DNA from: Phellopilus nigrolimitatus
Taxonomy: Eukaryota > Basidiomycota > Agaricomycetes > Hymenochaetales > Hymenochaetaceae
Assembly (NCBI GenBank): GCA_021029095.1
Contig: JAJOHG010000137.1
Coordinates: 1 to 64,000 of the forward strand
Length of the DNA: 64,000 nt
Direction of reading: 5' to 3'
The notes beneath the pieces were generated by a model. The model was not told the DNA's origin, did no database searches, and saw only the letters and a program-made list of their open reading frames with translations. Of the stretch, positions 22,537-36,542 are shown piece after piece. Each line of letters opens with the position of its first letter. Position 1 is the stretch's first letter. The position numbers and the translations under genes were made by a program.

Positions 22537-23353
22537 ATGGGGATGCCTCGTCTAATAATCGATTGATAAATATCAAAACCGCTTGTGCACACAAGGATGC
22601 TCACTCATAGGGAGCCCAGATGTCTGCGATAGTCCCACCTACCATAGTAGATCCAGTAGATCCTGCGGCACCTAAGAGGAATCGAAAAACAATGACTGAC
22701 TGGATATTATTTGCTCTAAAATTGATCAAACTCGTCATAAATATTTGACAGCCAAAACAAAACAAACAGACTTACAAAGCAATGCCGAGGTGCATCGCGG
22801 CCATAAGGATGGTCGCACCAATGTAAAGAGGCTGCCGGCCAAATTCTTCGCTCAGGGGTGCGAGAATTAATGGGAAAATAGCGGATCCCAGTGGATACGC
22901 GCTGAGGCCGAGCGTCGCTTGAAACATAGTACAGTTCAGGTCACGCATCATAGACGGGTAGCCCATGGAGTAGGTACCGGCAATAGCAGCTAATGCAAAG
23001 GGTAAGCAATATATTGTATGCATGGATTTAAAAGATGTAAATACGTACATGCCATTGCTGTCAATACACACGCCGTCAAGGTAATAGCCCACTTCCGTGC
23101 ACGCGTATAGTTAGCAGGGTGGCGCGGGTCTTCTTCCTCCCAGTCGATCTGCTGCGTTGTAAGTACATGATCAAATAACAAGGCTCGGAACACGCACGTA
23201 GATAATTCCGTTCGGAGGCAAGTCTGACAAGCTACCCTGTGCCGAGTTGACATTGCGGGTGGTGAGGTGCTCAGAAGGTGCCTCGATGTCCTCGCGTTCG
23301 CCAGGACGTGTCCTATTCGTAATGCTGCGTGGCGTGTCTGTCATGATTGACAT

Positions 23354-24603
23354 CGTCTGCTTCTTCAGTTGCGAGCTCTAGAGCACTGATTTTAAGCAAA
23401 CGAGTGTCATGCTTTTATATGTGCTCATAGCTCTCATAGCTGCCAAACGTAGACGGATGCAAAGACGCCTGTGGCGATTGGTTAGACTCTCGAAACTATT
23501 ATTCTTCCGCAGAATGTAACGAGATTGCAAAACCGCAAAAATCATTGACCCTCCTTGGACAACCGCCGAGCTGCCGAATCGATTCTATCTGGCAAACTCA
23601 ACAATGACTGAATATTCTAACCGAGACAATTTCTGGTCTGGTCTAGTGCGGACTCGCAATGATAAACTAAAAGTACTTTGCAAACATATAAGAATGTTTT
23701 TTAGAATTAATTGAAAATACTTTGCGAGTGGAAAATGACGTGATATCCTGTATAAACTTTGCATTAGGGTTCGCTCGGCATCCCTCGCGTAACCCGCGAA
23801 ATCACGATGTCTTGCTGTGTGATCTCTCTCTGAATGGACTTTGTTCCTTTGAGATGCTGGACAAAATATAACAGATTTTGTGCACTTATTTTTGTCTTCT
23901 ACATATAAGCTAAAATACGGATCGACATATGGGATGAAGGCAAGAAGGGACGTCGTAGTTGACCAGCCTTCTCCGGCGCAACTCGACAACAAACAAGTTC
24001 GAAGTTCGTAACCTATGCTAATGGAAAACGTAAGACCAGCTGATGTAATTAAAAACCCACTTTTCATCAGCTTTTAAAATAATCTTTTCTGAATACGCTT
24101 TTTTACAAGGTGACGATAAGAGTGAGTTGATCCATGGGGTGAATTGATCCATGACAGAGACGATGGACCTACATGTACATACATTCAGTTTGATCGCCAG
24201 AATGATCGACGTCTTAGTAATTTAGACTACGTTAAGGGTTTATGGGAGCATCAATACACAGCACTATTCTTGTTAAAAGTGAACAAAAATAAGTCAGAAG
24301 TATATTTAAAGGGGCTACAGATTAATACTTCGTTAAGCACTGCCCTCGGTGGACACCTCAGCCTATGCTTAGCAAGAGTTATGCCTAATAACAAGTCAAT
24401 CCTGGTTATAAAGTATGGTTTCCCGCCGTGCAGCCTATGCTTAACGGTCGGTTCATGCTTAACGATAGTCTGCTTAACGATAGTATGCTTAGAACATTTG
24501 ATCATTTGTATACGACTCATCAGGTCTTCGTGGGGAAGAACGAGCCAGAATAAAGACGAGTAATGCGGCGTAGATACGTCATGGTCGCTATCTTCCACCA
24601 AGA
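23354..24603. other. intergenic part of copy B
   Basis: Promoter flank of the disrupted transporter and spacer. Sequence near 23630-23720 resembles copy A near 11500-11560. Around 24431-24490 the unit TGCTTAACGATAG recurs imperfectly about four times. Several open frames of 116-160 codons occur on both strands but nothing in them is recognisable. Confidence 0.5.
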
Positions 24604-24842
24604 TGTCTTTGATCCCAGTCGATAAACGAGATCACACCATTTTCTATTCGGATCTCCGTCCTGTGTAGAATGACTTTATACTAGCCGATTGTTCTTCATG
24701 ACGACTATATTCCCTGGCGCAAATTACTTTGTAACTTGCAGTGATGAGTTTGTTATGGAGCTCACCTTTACTCCACAGCCGTACTGGAATGAGCCCGAAA
24801 AAGCGATTGTATTTTATGCCAAGACTTATCAGCTCATAAGTT
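24604..24842 (+). pseudogene. alpha/beta hydrolase relic, internally deleted copy
   Basis: The first piece, MSLIPVDKRDHTIFYSDL, matches the N terminus of the intact hydrolase at 11986 (MPSIPVDEQNHSLFYEDSG). After about 20 codons it jumps to the C-terminal part: MTTIFPGANYF, an intron remnant, then an exon with YWNEPEKAIVFYAKTYQLIS matching AHWDDPEKTIELYAKIIS. The whole core with nucleophile and cap, about 1 kb of genomic sequence, is missing. Position and orientation correspond to copy A, so this is the decayed partner in the duplicated block. Confidence 0.85.
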
Positions 24843-25276
24843 TCCATGCAGCTTCCATGTACGATTACGTTTATGCAGAACAGATTGGTCTTCTTCAAAG
24901 TATTTGTAAATTCAAAGTCAAGACTAGATTTATGATCTATTAGCGAATGATGATTGTAAGGCCAGTCCTGAGCAGAATACGAGGGGCGAGGTCGCCAGCA
25001 AGTGTTCGTTTGTCCCGTTGGCGGTGGTGGGCCATAAGCAAACGCGATAGATGCATAGCAAGCTACAAACGATTAGCCTATATGCTGCTTACTAATCTAC
25101 TCGATTTGTCCGCAACCCCGAGATCAGTGATGATGTTCGAACGGCCGCATCGAAAAGGCGCGTTACGATCACGTGCTGTTTTACATGAAGTGTGACTTTA
25201 GCGTGCCTTCAGCTTGTGCTCGACGCTCATCTTGTCGAGGAAGATAAAATCCAGCGTCGCTGTCGACTGGCACAGA

Positions 25277-26938
25277 ATGTCGAATAACTCGCTTTTCACG
25301 TTCCAAATGTCGTACCCGTTCAGTTTCCGTCTCTCCGTCCCAGGCATCACCAATCCGTTTTTGAATCCGAGCCAGTTTCAGAACAGACCAAAAGCGATAC
25401 TGCCATCAGCGTTAAGCATCGCGAACTCGAACTCGTGGGCGCTGCCGGCCCCAGCTTATCGCCGTCGTCCTTCCCCAGGCCCTGCGCCCCCGCCGCTCGT
25501 TCGTAAAAGAGGATGGGTACCCTCCTCTGCTGAGCCCAGCAAAGCTGCTACTATATCCGCTTCGACGACGGGCATTCTCGATAAATCGGCGAAAGACAGA
25601 GATATGTCTGATTCTCAGCACGAGGACGATGCGGGCGAGGAGGTCATCTTAGGTGAGCTCTGATCACGTATTTCGCGTAGTTTTCTCTTTCGTCCTCTCC
25701 TGTCATACGTACAAGTGATGCAAAGTTGATCGCTCGAGGGCGTGTGCGATTTGTACTGTATCACTTTGTTTTTTTCCGCGCTCCTTTTCCTCGCCATTAT
25801 GAACTCTCCTAACTCATTGCATACATTATCTCAGATCTCCCACCCTCAAAGAGACGCAAGGGGGTTACAGGCTCTGTTATCTCCACGGCTTACAATGCTG
25901 CCCTTGTCGGTGCCGCGGTCGGACTCACTGTCTATCGCATGTAAGTATATACGCATTTTGTGCTGATATATGCTCACGATGAGATTCAGGTGGCGAGATC
26001 GAGGAAAGGAGCCCGAGCAGGTGCCACCACCCCCGTATCAGGAGGAATGGGTCAACTCTAAAGTGAGCCAATCTTGTGTTATAGTTTAGTTTGATCGGCT
26101 CAGGGTATTGTTATCTGCAGCGTCCTATTTCACCTTCGAAACCGCAAGCTGTTCTTTCTCAGTCTCAATCCGTCCAACCCCAGTCCCGGTCCCATTCTCA
26201 AATACAACGTTCGCAGAAGGCTCGCGCCATTCCGCCAGCCAGGCGGCATGTAGGCTCTGGTCGTCACCGCCAGAAGCTCGCGAGGCCGAAGGTGATTCGC
26301 ACTGCGAGGGATACGTCTCCGAAAAGGCCATTGCAGCAGATCCAGCAGCATGTTCAGCAAGAGGTCGTCATGGAGGAAGAGCAAGACATTTCTGAGTCTA
26401 AGGACGAGGTATACATATTTGAACGAGTTGTGATTTGCCACGGCTGACGTTATATTAGATGGACTGGATTGGAGACAAGTTAGCTCGACTTATTGAAGAG
26501 GGTAAGCGCGCTCTCGGGAAGGAGATTGTCGTTTCGAGCGACGCGCCGGAGGATGAGGTTGATGACGGGAGTGGCAACTGGGTGGAGGAGGACGAGCCCG
26601 AAGCATCCACATCATATGCGTCCTCGTACAGGTCGAGGCCCATTACCATCGGCAGCCCATCCAGGTCGTCCCGCCACAAGGCAACACACAGCATCCCGCC
26701 AACTTCTCCTCGACGCCCGACCTTTGCGAACCACTCGCGCTTCCTTTCTGGCGATACCGGGGCCTCTGTAAGTCGACCCATAACGCCTTCCCAATTAGAC
26801 TTCGCGCCGGAATCGACATCGTCCATGGACTTGTCTAGCATGCGCGAGGCGGAGAACGAGTGGGCGAGTCCACATATACAGGAAGCGATGGAACGCGCTC
26901 GGGCAGCGTATCGACAAAGACATGGACTCGGCAGTTGA
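25277..26938 (+). CDS. hypothetical single-pass membrane protein
   Basis: Five exons join in phase to about 430 residues starting MSNNSLFTFQMSYPFSFRLS. The first 130 residues are Pro/Ser-rich and end in an acidic stretch. After an intron comes a basic segment SKRRKGVTGSVISTAYNAAL leading into a hydrophobic helix VGAAVGLTVYRMW, then basic WRDRGK, consistent with one membrane anchor. A Gln/Pro-rich basic region follows, then EMDWIGDKLARLIEEGKRALGK, an amphipathic helix, and a Ser-rich C terminus ending RARAAYRQRHGLGS. No enzyme motif was recognised; this pattern (short conserved helix and amphipathic segment in a disordered frame) suggests an adaptor on an organelle membrane. Its promoter, with a CACGTG box near 25170, was copied into the duplicated block near 13490. 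Confidence 0.75.
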
Positions 26939-27658
26939 TACTCTCACTCCTCCCTTCTTTTTTTCGGAATGTTCTCCGTTTTCTTTATTTTCCTCAGCTT
27001 CGCATCGCAATTATCAAGGTATAGTTCCGCATCATTTCGCATTTCTAAGCCTCTTCTCAACTCTTTATTTTTCATCATTACGCATTCAGCAATTCCACGT
27101 CCATTCTACGTCCATTACGTCTGTCATGTCCATTTCTGTTTCCTGCTGCATAATTCTGCTTTTTCAAATTAAATCTCAGTCTGTTTCTGTGTCTTTGGGG
27201 ACGTGGTCCTAGAAGTTTTCCGCCAAGTCGCAGTGTATAATTTAATGTAACATACTAATTCGCAGTGTCTACTGGTTGTCCAGTGATACTTAGACCCTGT
27301 ATTTTCATTGCTCGGGGAGCGTTTGATGTTTGGATTCTAATGGATGAAAAAGCGAGTGAATAATAAGAGTGGAATTATGCGAGACGCGTGGTGAGCGGCG
27401 CGCGACGCCGTGCACAGCACCGCAGCGCCGACCATCACCTGGGCCAGTGCTTACTATCGCTGCTTGCACTGGTGATTGACGTCTTAAGGTCTATACTTAA
27501 GCAACATCAACAGGCTGCTTACGGCGAAGTTCGACAAACTGCGAGGTCCACTACTGGCAGCTCAAGTCAGGCTTCCAGCCGACTTAACACAAGCGCATTC
27601 TTAGACTTCACTAGAACTACATCGACGAGACCAGACTGATCGCCCACCGCAGGCCGCG
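26939..27658. other. intergenic, no supported gene
   Basis: Pyrimidine-rich 3' flank (26940-27180), then a moderately GC-rich promoter for the TBC gene. Open frames below 100 codons show no recognisable feature. Confidence 0.55.
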
Positions 27659-30600
27659 ATGGCGACCATCTCGACCCAGTTGCGCTCGTTCAAGGAGCCA
27701 ACGAGGCCCGAGCTTACCCGGCTCTTCTTCGCGCTCCCACCCGACGAGGAGTTGAATCCGGGGCAGGATGCAGGTGGCTTCAAGAGTGCAGGGGAGAAAG
27801 GCGAGCGGAGCGACGACGGCACGCGCGGCGCGATGGAGATAAATGCGGTGCTCAGTCTTGGACAGGAGGGCCTCGAGGACTCGTATGTGCGTGCGCTGCG
27901 GCTGGCATCGCTGACTTGCTCGCTGACTTACTTCCTGTGCTAACTATTAACTGCTATGCTGGTCGGACCTGTTGAACATATGTTGGACTAATCGGCGAGC
28001 AGGCTGGTCGGCTGTATCTCCTCCCGCCTTTCCTGACATTCGCGTCGCTCGACCGCAAGTCCGTGCGCTTCACGCTCCCATTGTGCACCGTGCGCCGTGT
28101 CGAGCGGCTTAACACGCGCACAGGCGTCTTCGCGCTCAGCCTGCTCGTATGGCACGGGATGAAGATTGTGCGTTGCTTTTCGCGCGTCACCTACCCCTGC
28201 TTATGCTGAAATTGCTTTTCACCGCGCCGACACGACACAGATCGTCCAGCTGACGGCACTACGCCCCACCGCGGACCTCTTCTGTGCGTATCTGCGCGAA
28301 GCACTCAAGACGCAACTGCAGCGCGGGCAGATGAAGGCCATGAAAGCATTCGTTAAGACGTGCTACTCCGAGGAGCTGCTCGCGGCAGGCGCGTCGGAAA
28401 TGGAGCCCGAGAAGCCGGCCGAGTTCGTCATTGAAGACGGAGACCCCGAAGCGGCGAAGACGCAGGTCGCGGTGCAGACATTCCATTGTGGATTGGGATT
28501 GAAGTTCAAGTTTCCGGGAGACCCGAAGAAGTGCGGCCGTTTTCCTCTATATTTCTCTTCTCTACTGGTGGGACTGATATCTGCATTCACAAGGCTCCGC
28601 GAAGCGTCGAAGATCAAGCTCTGGACAACTTATTTGCGCGGTATGCCCATCCTGCTCCATGTGAATGTGTGTATATGCTCATCTCAGTGGCTCACAGCGC
28701 ATGGACGCAACCTCTCGCTCCTCCGTTATCCTCAATTCACTCGTCTAGTCCAGGTTGGCCTTCCTAATCGTTTGCGGGGCGAGATCTGGGAAACTCTTGC
28801 CGGGTCACTCTACCTCCGCTTTGCCAACCCAGGTCTATACCATAAGATTCTGGAAGAAAATAAAGATAGAGCAACCACAAGTATCGATGACATAGAGAAA
28901 GACTTACACCGGAGCTTGCCCGAGTATTCTGCATATCAAAGCGAAGAAGGCATCACGACACTCAGAAGAGTATTGACGGCGTATAGCTTCCGAAATCCTG
29001 AGCTTGGATATTGTCAAGTAAGTTATATTTTCAAATAATTTGGGTTTTCTGAGTTGTCACAGATGCTGAAATATGTCTACCCGTAGGCTATGAATATCCT
29101 GGCTGCAGCTATCCTCATGTAAGCTGCCTTGACACTGCAATATTTAGCTGTTCATTGTGTCTGATACGCAATCATGTAGCTACATGTCGGAAGAGCAATG
29201 TTTCTGGCTTCTCGAAGTACTCTGCGACAGGCTCCTTCCCGGATACTATAGCCCGTCTATGCACGGAACGTTGTTGGACCAGCGTGTCTTCGAGTCACTG
29301 GTCCAAAAGTGCCTCCCCATGATCCATGACCATTTCCAAGTTGTCGACGTACAACTGTCTGTCGCGTCCTTGCCGTGGTTCCTTAGTTTGTGTGTAGTCG
29401 TTTTCTTGTTGGATCTATGTCATGGGGTTGACCCATTCTCATTGGGAATTTATAGGTACATCAACAGCATGCCCATGATATTCGCTTTCCGGATAGTAGA
29501 TTGTTTCTTCTGCATGGGCCCGAAGGTGCTATTTCAGGTCGGGTGCGTGCATCTTCTTTTGCACACATTCGAGACAAATTAAATAGATAATCAACTAGGC
29601 TCGGTAAGGAGGAGAATTTCCAGTTGTGTCTCATCTGAACTGATGGTTTGCAGCCATTCTCAAGATTAATGGTGAAGCGCTCCTCGAAATTCAGGATGAT
29701 GGCGGATTCATAAGGTACATTAAAACTTCTGTGTATTTCGGGCGAGGACCTGACATATTCTAGCCTCATGCGAGAATACTTCGCCTCTCTCGGCGAATCT
29801 GCACACCCCGAGGCGCTCGACCCGCGCACGCGCGCGATCACGCGATTCCAGGAGCTCCTGCTCGTCTCCTTCCGTGAGTTTTCCGTTATCACAGACGAGA
29901 CTATCCAGTCCGAGCGAAGGAGATTCCGCGGGGAGGTCGTCCAGAGTCTCGAATCTTTCGCAAAACGCTCTGCGCTCCGCAGCCTCAAACGCTCGGGCCG
30001 TTTTAACAAAGGACAGCTCGGTCTGGTTTACGACGCACTGTTCAAGGCGATCTGTGCTGTACCCGCCGTGGTGGATGAGAAACCGCCGGCGATACTGCTA
30101 AATCCAGGAGGTTTAAGCGAGGAGCAGCAGAAACAAGAAACTCGAATCGGGCTGCGCACGTTCAAGTTGTTCTTGAGCGAGATATGCTCATGGGCAAGGG
30201 ATGATAAAGTCATTTCCAACGGATTCAAGGTGTGAGATCCTCCCACTTGTCAAAAAAACTGGTCTGATTGTCAATAAAAAGGAACGAGTGGATCGGGAAG
30301 TCGCTGAACACGAGATTATCGACCGCTTATTCTACTTTTGGGACGCATCATGTCGAGGTTCATTGTCATTACAAGTAACTGATTTCAGTCATCTTCGAGA
30401 ACATTGCTAATACTTGTTACTAGGATATTGTAGACGGTCTGGATGGGGTTATGTTCAACGACCTCATGGACAACATCGAGTGGTTCTTCAACCTCCACGA
30501 CAACGACAAGGACGGCTCGCTTACGAAAGATGAACTACTGAAACTCTCAGAGTCACTTTTGGTCAGTTCATTGTGACCTTCTCTCACCAGTTGCGACTGA

Positions 30601-31624
30601 ATGCATTTGTCGATAGTTCATTTTCCGGTTCGAAGTAGGGGATGCTTACCTGGGCGCAGTTAGCCGCTTCATGACGAATGCTTTTGAATACGGAGACGCA
30701 CTGCTTCCAAGGGCCGAAGGCGAAGAGGATCCGGCAGGGCCGCAGATCGGCAACAACCAACCTTATCTCAACCTTGCAACGTGAGTGCTTCACGACTTGA
30801 GCGGATTTCAATAATCGTAAGGTTGCTCGTAGATTCCGTATGGTAGTCCTCGCCGATGAGATCCTCGAATCATTTTTTGAGACCGACTTATCGGCGTCTT
30901 TCCGGTTGGAGACGGTTGTGGAAATGCCCGTCCCCCAGTCGAACAGCAGCTTTTTCGGAGGACTTCTTTCAAGTATTGTCACAGATGACAACAAGAAAAT
31001 ATTCAACCGTTTCACTGATGAAATTGGCAAGACTATTGGGAAACACCAAGTAGGAGCTATTCCTACCAGTTGAGAAGAAAAGGGACTTAATGAAATTGGC
31101 AGGTCACTCACCGTCCTCGCATCGGCCGGCAGATGCAATTGCAGGAACCCAAAGCGCGGGAGTCCCTCCTCACACCGTCAATGCGGCGCTCCGCATCACG
31201 CTCGAGTCTTACGACGAGCGATACGACTGTCACATCACCTGCAATGTCGTCTTCAGCCTCTGCACCTTCTGTGCTCGGCGCCGTTGACATATTACCGCCC
31301 GCGGTCTCGTCGGATCCACTGTCGCCCCTGCCTCACATCTCCGCTGCGAACGCTGCGCTGATGGATCGCCCCGCATTTGCAATTGACAATGCAAAGGACG
31401 ACGATGAAGAAGAGGACGACACGTTCGGAATCGGGGGCGACGACGACGATCAAGTCATGGATGAGGTGGACGCGTTCCTGGAGGCACATGACTCCGGTCT
31501 GACGCCTGCCGACCAGGAATTGGCCAAAGGTCTGTATTCTGATTCAATGTCCGTATGCAAGATACATCTTGCTAATGTCGTGTACACCCGGTTAGATCTC
31601 GCTAAGGCTCCACCGATGAAGTAA
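27659..31624 (+). CDS. Rab GTPase-activating protein with GRAM, TBC and EF-hand parts (Gyp2/Mdr1, TBC1D8/9-like)
   Basis: Large multi-exon gene; start ATG at 27659. An N-terminal GRAM-type segment (RLYLLPPFLTFASLDRK, VRRVERLNTRTGVF) should bind membranes. The TBC domain follows: GLPNRLRGEIWETLAGSLYL, then the arginine finger in IEKDLHRSLPEY (IxxDxxR) and the glutamine finger in FRNPELGYCQAMNI (YxQ). Next are EEQCFWLLEVLCDRLLPGYYS and a late TBC part FRIVDCFFCMGPKVLFQ. A canonical EF-hand loop is DNDKDGSLTKDE, and the acidic Ser-rich C terminus ends LDLAKAPPMK. Domain order matches yeast Mdr1/Gyp2 (a Ypt6 GAP) and human TBC1D8/9, so Golgi-endosome traffic is the likely setting. Both catalytic fingers are present, so GAP activity is expected. 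Exon junctions checked at several points keep phase. Confidence 0.9.
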
Positions 31625-32072
31625 GCCTGAGAAAGGTTCTGACGCAAACTGCCCGAGGGGAATACGCTGCTTTTGCATGCTGTTCATTTGTATTCTACTG
31701 TACTGGAAAATCGCATCGTCTGGCTTGGAGCATTTCATTTTCATGCGGGATCCGAAATATGATTTGCATGGCACTGTCGATGTAGGTCTTTCATCAAATT
31801 ACACAGGATTTTTGATCCGCCGTCGGGCGCCAGCGCTACTCCAGATCAACCTATCAACCGCTAAGTTAATTCATGCCACTCTTGCATCGCCCGCAGTAGA
31901 TAAAAACAAACTTAGGCCACTTGGCAGTGCGTATTATGCGTGTACTTCTACGTACGGACGCTCGTAGCTGATACCCGTTACCTGGCGGTCCGAGCATAAA
32001 TTAAGTCTCGAGAATGCGAACCCGAACTTCACCCGCTCTTTCTGTTGGTATAAGCTTGACTTTCCCGGTACC
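31625..32072. other. intergenic, no supported gene
   Basis: 3' flank of the TBC gene and promoter of the FAD-binding gene. A 96-codon open frame at 31677-31967 has no recognisable feature. Confidence 0.55.
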
Positions 32073-34465
32073 ATGGACTGCGAACTACTCGCTACTGCTA
32101 AAATCACTGCGGTCTCCCTGTTACTTCTGACTGCGTTGTGGCGGATCTGCGGCTCTTTTCTACATCGACTATTTACTCGTAAGCTGACTGTACTCTATGA
32201 TCTGCCGGAAATTGGGAAAGCAAGACCAGACAACAAGAGAATCAAGGGTACCGCTGTAATTTGCGGAGGCAGGTAAGTAGCGTGCCTCTTTTGCTGAAAG
32301 GAGTTGCTTTACTTGAACTTTAATTCGTATGTCTACTGCTTAGCATCGCCGGTCTTTTTACGGCTCGTATTTGCGCGGATCACTTCGAGGATGTGCTCAT
32401 TATTGAGCCTGAAGCATGGTTGGAAACCAAGGAAGGAAGGACCGCCGTTTATGACGAGAAAGGTGCATACATTGAATCTAGGAGAGAACATAAACGCACC
32501 CGCGTCGAACAGTACCTTGGACTGCATTGTGCGTTTAGCCTGTCACCGCGCCTGCCGAACTTGTCAGAGACAGATGAGGATTCTTTCAGCATTCCTTCCT
32601 GTTATAATCATGGCTTTGAAGCATCTGGCCGCAGATTTCGAAGAGAATATGAGGAGAAGCGATGGACGGTACGTACCAGACTCACTTCCCTGCTATTAAT
32701 TAAAATTTACAGATGGTTCAGGATTCAAGATGCTCAGTATAATATTCTGGCTTATGGTCGCTATACCATGCGTCTGCCAACTGACGGGAAACCCCCACAA
32801 TCTCTATATGCGAGCCGCGAAGCATTCGAACGCGTTTTGCGGGGCTCAATTATGAAGTCTTCAAGTAGGATCGGGTGGATGGTTGGGACTGTGACTGGGG
32901 TCGAAACGTCACCGAGAGATGCGTCGCGGTTGTCGGGTGTTAACGTACGGACCCCGTCCGGGACGAAGGAGTTCATCGACGCTGCCTTCATTGCCGGTGC
33001 GATTCACTCTTTTTTTAGGAACTACATCTTTCTCTATCGCAGGTATTGATTCTGATACGTACGGCTCAGACTGTTCTGGACCTGCACAAGCCGGACTCAA
33101 ATGGCTGAAACGCGTTTACACCGAGCTGGAGAAAGACGCATCGCTCGCAGCTACTCTAGAGCATGTTTCAAACGCCCTTCCATTCGATAAGCTCACGTTA
33201 AACTATTCCATCGCGATGCGCGCCCGGAAATACCGATTCTATGTGCCTATCGAGGCGCGTGCACGACTCCCCATTCCGGGCGGGTACGAAAATGCCGGCT
33301 GGATTTTTGCGACTCTCCCTAAACCCGGAGAGCTGCGAAGCTTTATAGTGGATAGGATAGAAGGCCATCGTAGTAAGTGGTCCATTTTGCGGAAAGCTTC
33401 TTTGCAAGCCGACCACTTATCTTACCATGTGTTCTCGTAGTTGAACTGGCGCTCAGTGCGCGCGGAGAACTGGATTTTCCTCCCCACTTTGCAGATATCA
33501 AGCCTTTCATGCGAGCCGTGTCCGCGACGAACCCGGTCCCGGAATGGGTATTCGAGATGATGGACATCCTGCTTGAGTACAAGGATCAGGTAGAGGATAT
33601 CGGAAGCGAGAAATCGCGTGAGCTCCGCTGCACTTGGAAACTCCTCGAAATTAGTCGGCAAACTCACATGTTGCAAATTTGACAAAAGCCTCTTGCTATT
33701 TGACCCGGTACGAGCGTGCGCCATACCTTCCCTCCAACTTCGCAGCCATCGGGGACGCGACTATGCGCGTTAACCCTCAATACGGGTCTGTTGTATTTCT
33801 TCATTTATTCTTTTTCCCTAATTGTGGCTTATGTCTTGCGACTTTTGTCCCTTCCTTGCAGGCAAGGGTGCACGAAAGCCTGCATCGGCGCGGTCGCCCT
33901 CGACGGCGCACTTCGCTCTCCGAGCGTGCTTAACGCTACCGCGGTCCCTTCGGGCTTCGGGCGCACGTTCGTGAAGCTGCACAACGCGAAGACTATCAGC
34001 GCCTGGTCAGTCCACAATTGGTTCCTCGAATCGTTTACTGACATCCTCGTTGTGCCTTTTTTCAGGACCGGGACGAAGCCAACAGGTCAGTTCAATGCGG
34101 CCTCGCGGACCCCATTGCTTCCCCATCTGCCTGTAGAGACTCAATTGTTTTGGCTGGGTGCCGTGTTCATTCTAGATTACCAATGGGAGTCGACGACACC
34201 CGCGCAGGGCGAGAAGCTCAGCGACGAGCGTTTCGCAGGGGGGCTTGGCCAGATTATGCTGCAGCTCTCGCTCACGGTGCGTATGCCCCAGATCTCATTG
34301 AACTTCGCTTCTCACTCCGTCCCTAAACCTATCCAGGACGACCGGGTCAACTCCGCGCTCTACCGCGTGCGTTTCTTCCTCGCGCCGCCCACGGACCTCC
34401 TGCACCCCGCGTTCGTCGCGAAGGTCCTATTCTTCTGGGTGCGGCAGAAATTCGGGCTGGTTTAG
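32073..34465 (+). CDS. FAD-binding monooxygenase-like protein with N-terminal membrane anchor
   Basis: Start MDCELLATAKITAVSLLLLT gives a short hydrophobic N-terminal helix, a probable membrane anchor. After the first intron the frame continues AVICGGSIAGLFTARICADHFEDVLIIEPEAW: a Rossmann dinucleotide fold with GGSIAG in place of GxGxxG and a terminal Glu. Later exons give QYLGLHSFLPVIIMALKHLA (after splicing), AFIADCSGPAQAGLKWL, and SNFAAIGDATMRVNPQYGQG, which corresponds to the GD motif binding FAD ribityl phosphate, followed by CTKACIGAVALDGAL. The C terminus is ALYRVRFFLAPPTDLLHP. About nine short introns. This belongs to a basidiomycete family of FAD-dependent proteins without a known substrate; hydroxylase chemistry is inference. 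Two convergent neighbours do not suggest a pathway. Confidence 0.82.
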
Positions 34466-34799
34466 TCTCGTTTGCAACATCTATATGCGCTTTTTTTCGA
34501 CGCAGGCATGTATCACAACTGTCAGTTCTATTTATTCTGGTGCTATTTATATATCGATGAATATCGCTTATGCGGAGAGGAGTACGTATACATGCATATA
34601 CTTACATACATACAGGAAATAAAAGCCACAGCAGAGGAAGAGAAAATCCAGAAAGCAAGAGACTGAGGGAAGAGGTTCTACACAACTGCAAATAAACGAT
34701 ACACAGCAGCCAGACCAAAATAGAACATACAGATAAGAAGCACGTCGGCGACGCAGCGATGGCAAGCGAGGAGAGAAAGGCAGTCCTAAGGAATTTGCA

Positions 34800-36409
<1,610 letters not shown>

Positions 36410-36542
36410 TATTTTTGTGGCTCTCTAATGCAGAAATTTAAAAAAGCGAGTATGCAGGCAACAGAGCACAGTAGCAGACTCGAAAAAAAAAAAAGCAAGT
36501 ACAAGTAGGAGAGTAAGGATCGTCAGCAAGTAGTCTGCTGGT
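36410..36542. promoter_or_regulatory. short bidirectional promoter between WD40 and GTPase genes
   Basis: Only 133 bp separate the two divergent start codons. It contains a run of twelve A residues at about 36484-36495. No TATA box or other strong motif was recognised. Confidence 0.6.

Larger units (their letters stand above)
15277..23353 (-). pseudogene. DHA1-type MFS transporter, paralogue split by a copia insertion
   Basis: Paralogue of the 8530-10983 gene. The 5' part (22532-23353) begins MSIMTDTPRSITNRTRPGE and continues through IDWEEEDPRHPANYTRARKW, PLSEEFGRQPLYIG and GSTMVGGTIADIWAPYE to RGIPMA. The 3' part (15277-16786) resumes with FSITGMSCMGLGPVFAGWVEMN and runs to the same C terminus PSFGS. 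No other lesion was seen: splice sites and reading frames parallel those of the intact copy. The retrotransposon at 16787-22531 sits inside a coding exon just after the codons for Pro-Met-Ala. Reading from the 5' part into the LTR adds an unrelated arginine-rich tail of about 70 codons before a stop. The break removes roughly two thirds of the helices, so the product should be non-functional. Intactness elsewhere shows how recent the hit is. Confidence 0.9.
14990..25290. repeat. copy B of the tandem segmental duplication
   Basis: Same order as 8170-13590: transporter, intergenic region, hydrolase remains, and a promoter ending at a full-length membrane-protein gene. It is longer only because a 5.7-kb retrotransposon sits inside the transporter. 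The hydrolase is reduced to its first and last coding pieces. Since the right-hand gene is complete here and truncated in copy A, copy B keeps the ancestral right junction. Confidence 0.8.

Noticed and set aside
8530..23353. treating the two transporter halves around the retrotransposon as two separate short genes
   Set aside because: The 5-bp duplication and the intact paralogue show that they are one gene split within an exon.
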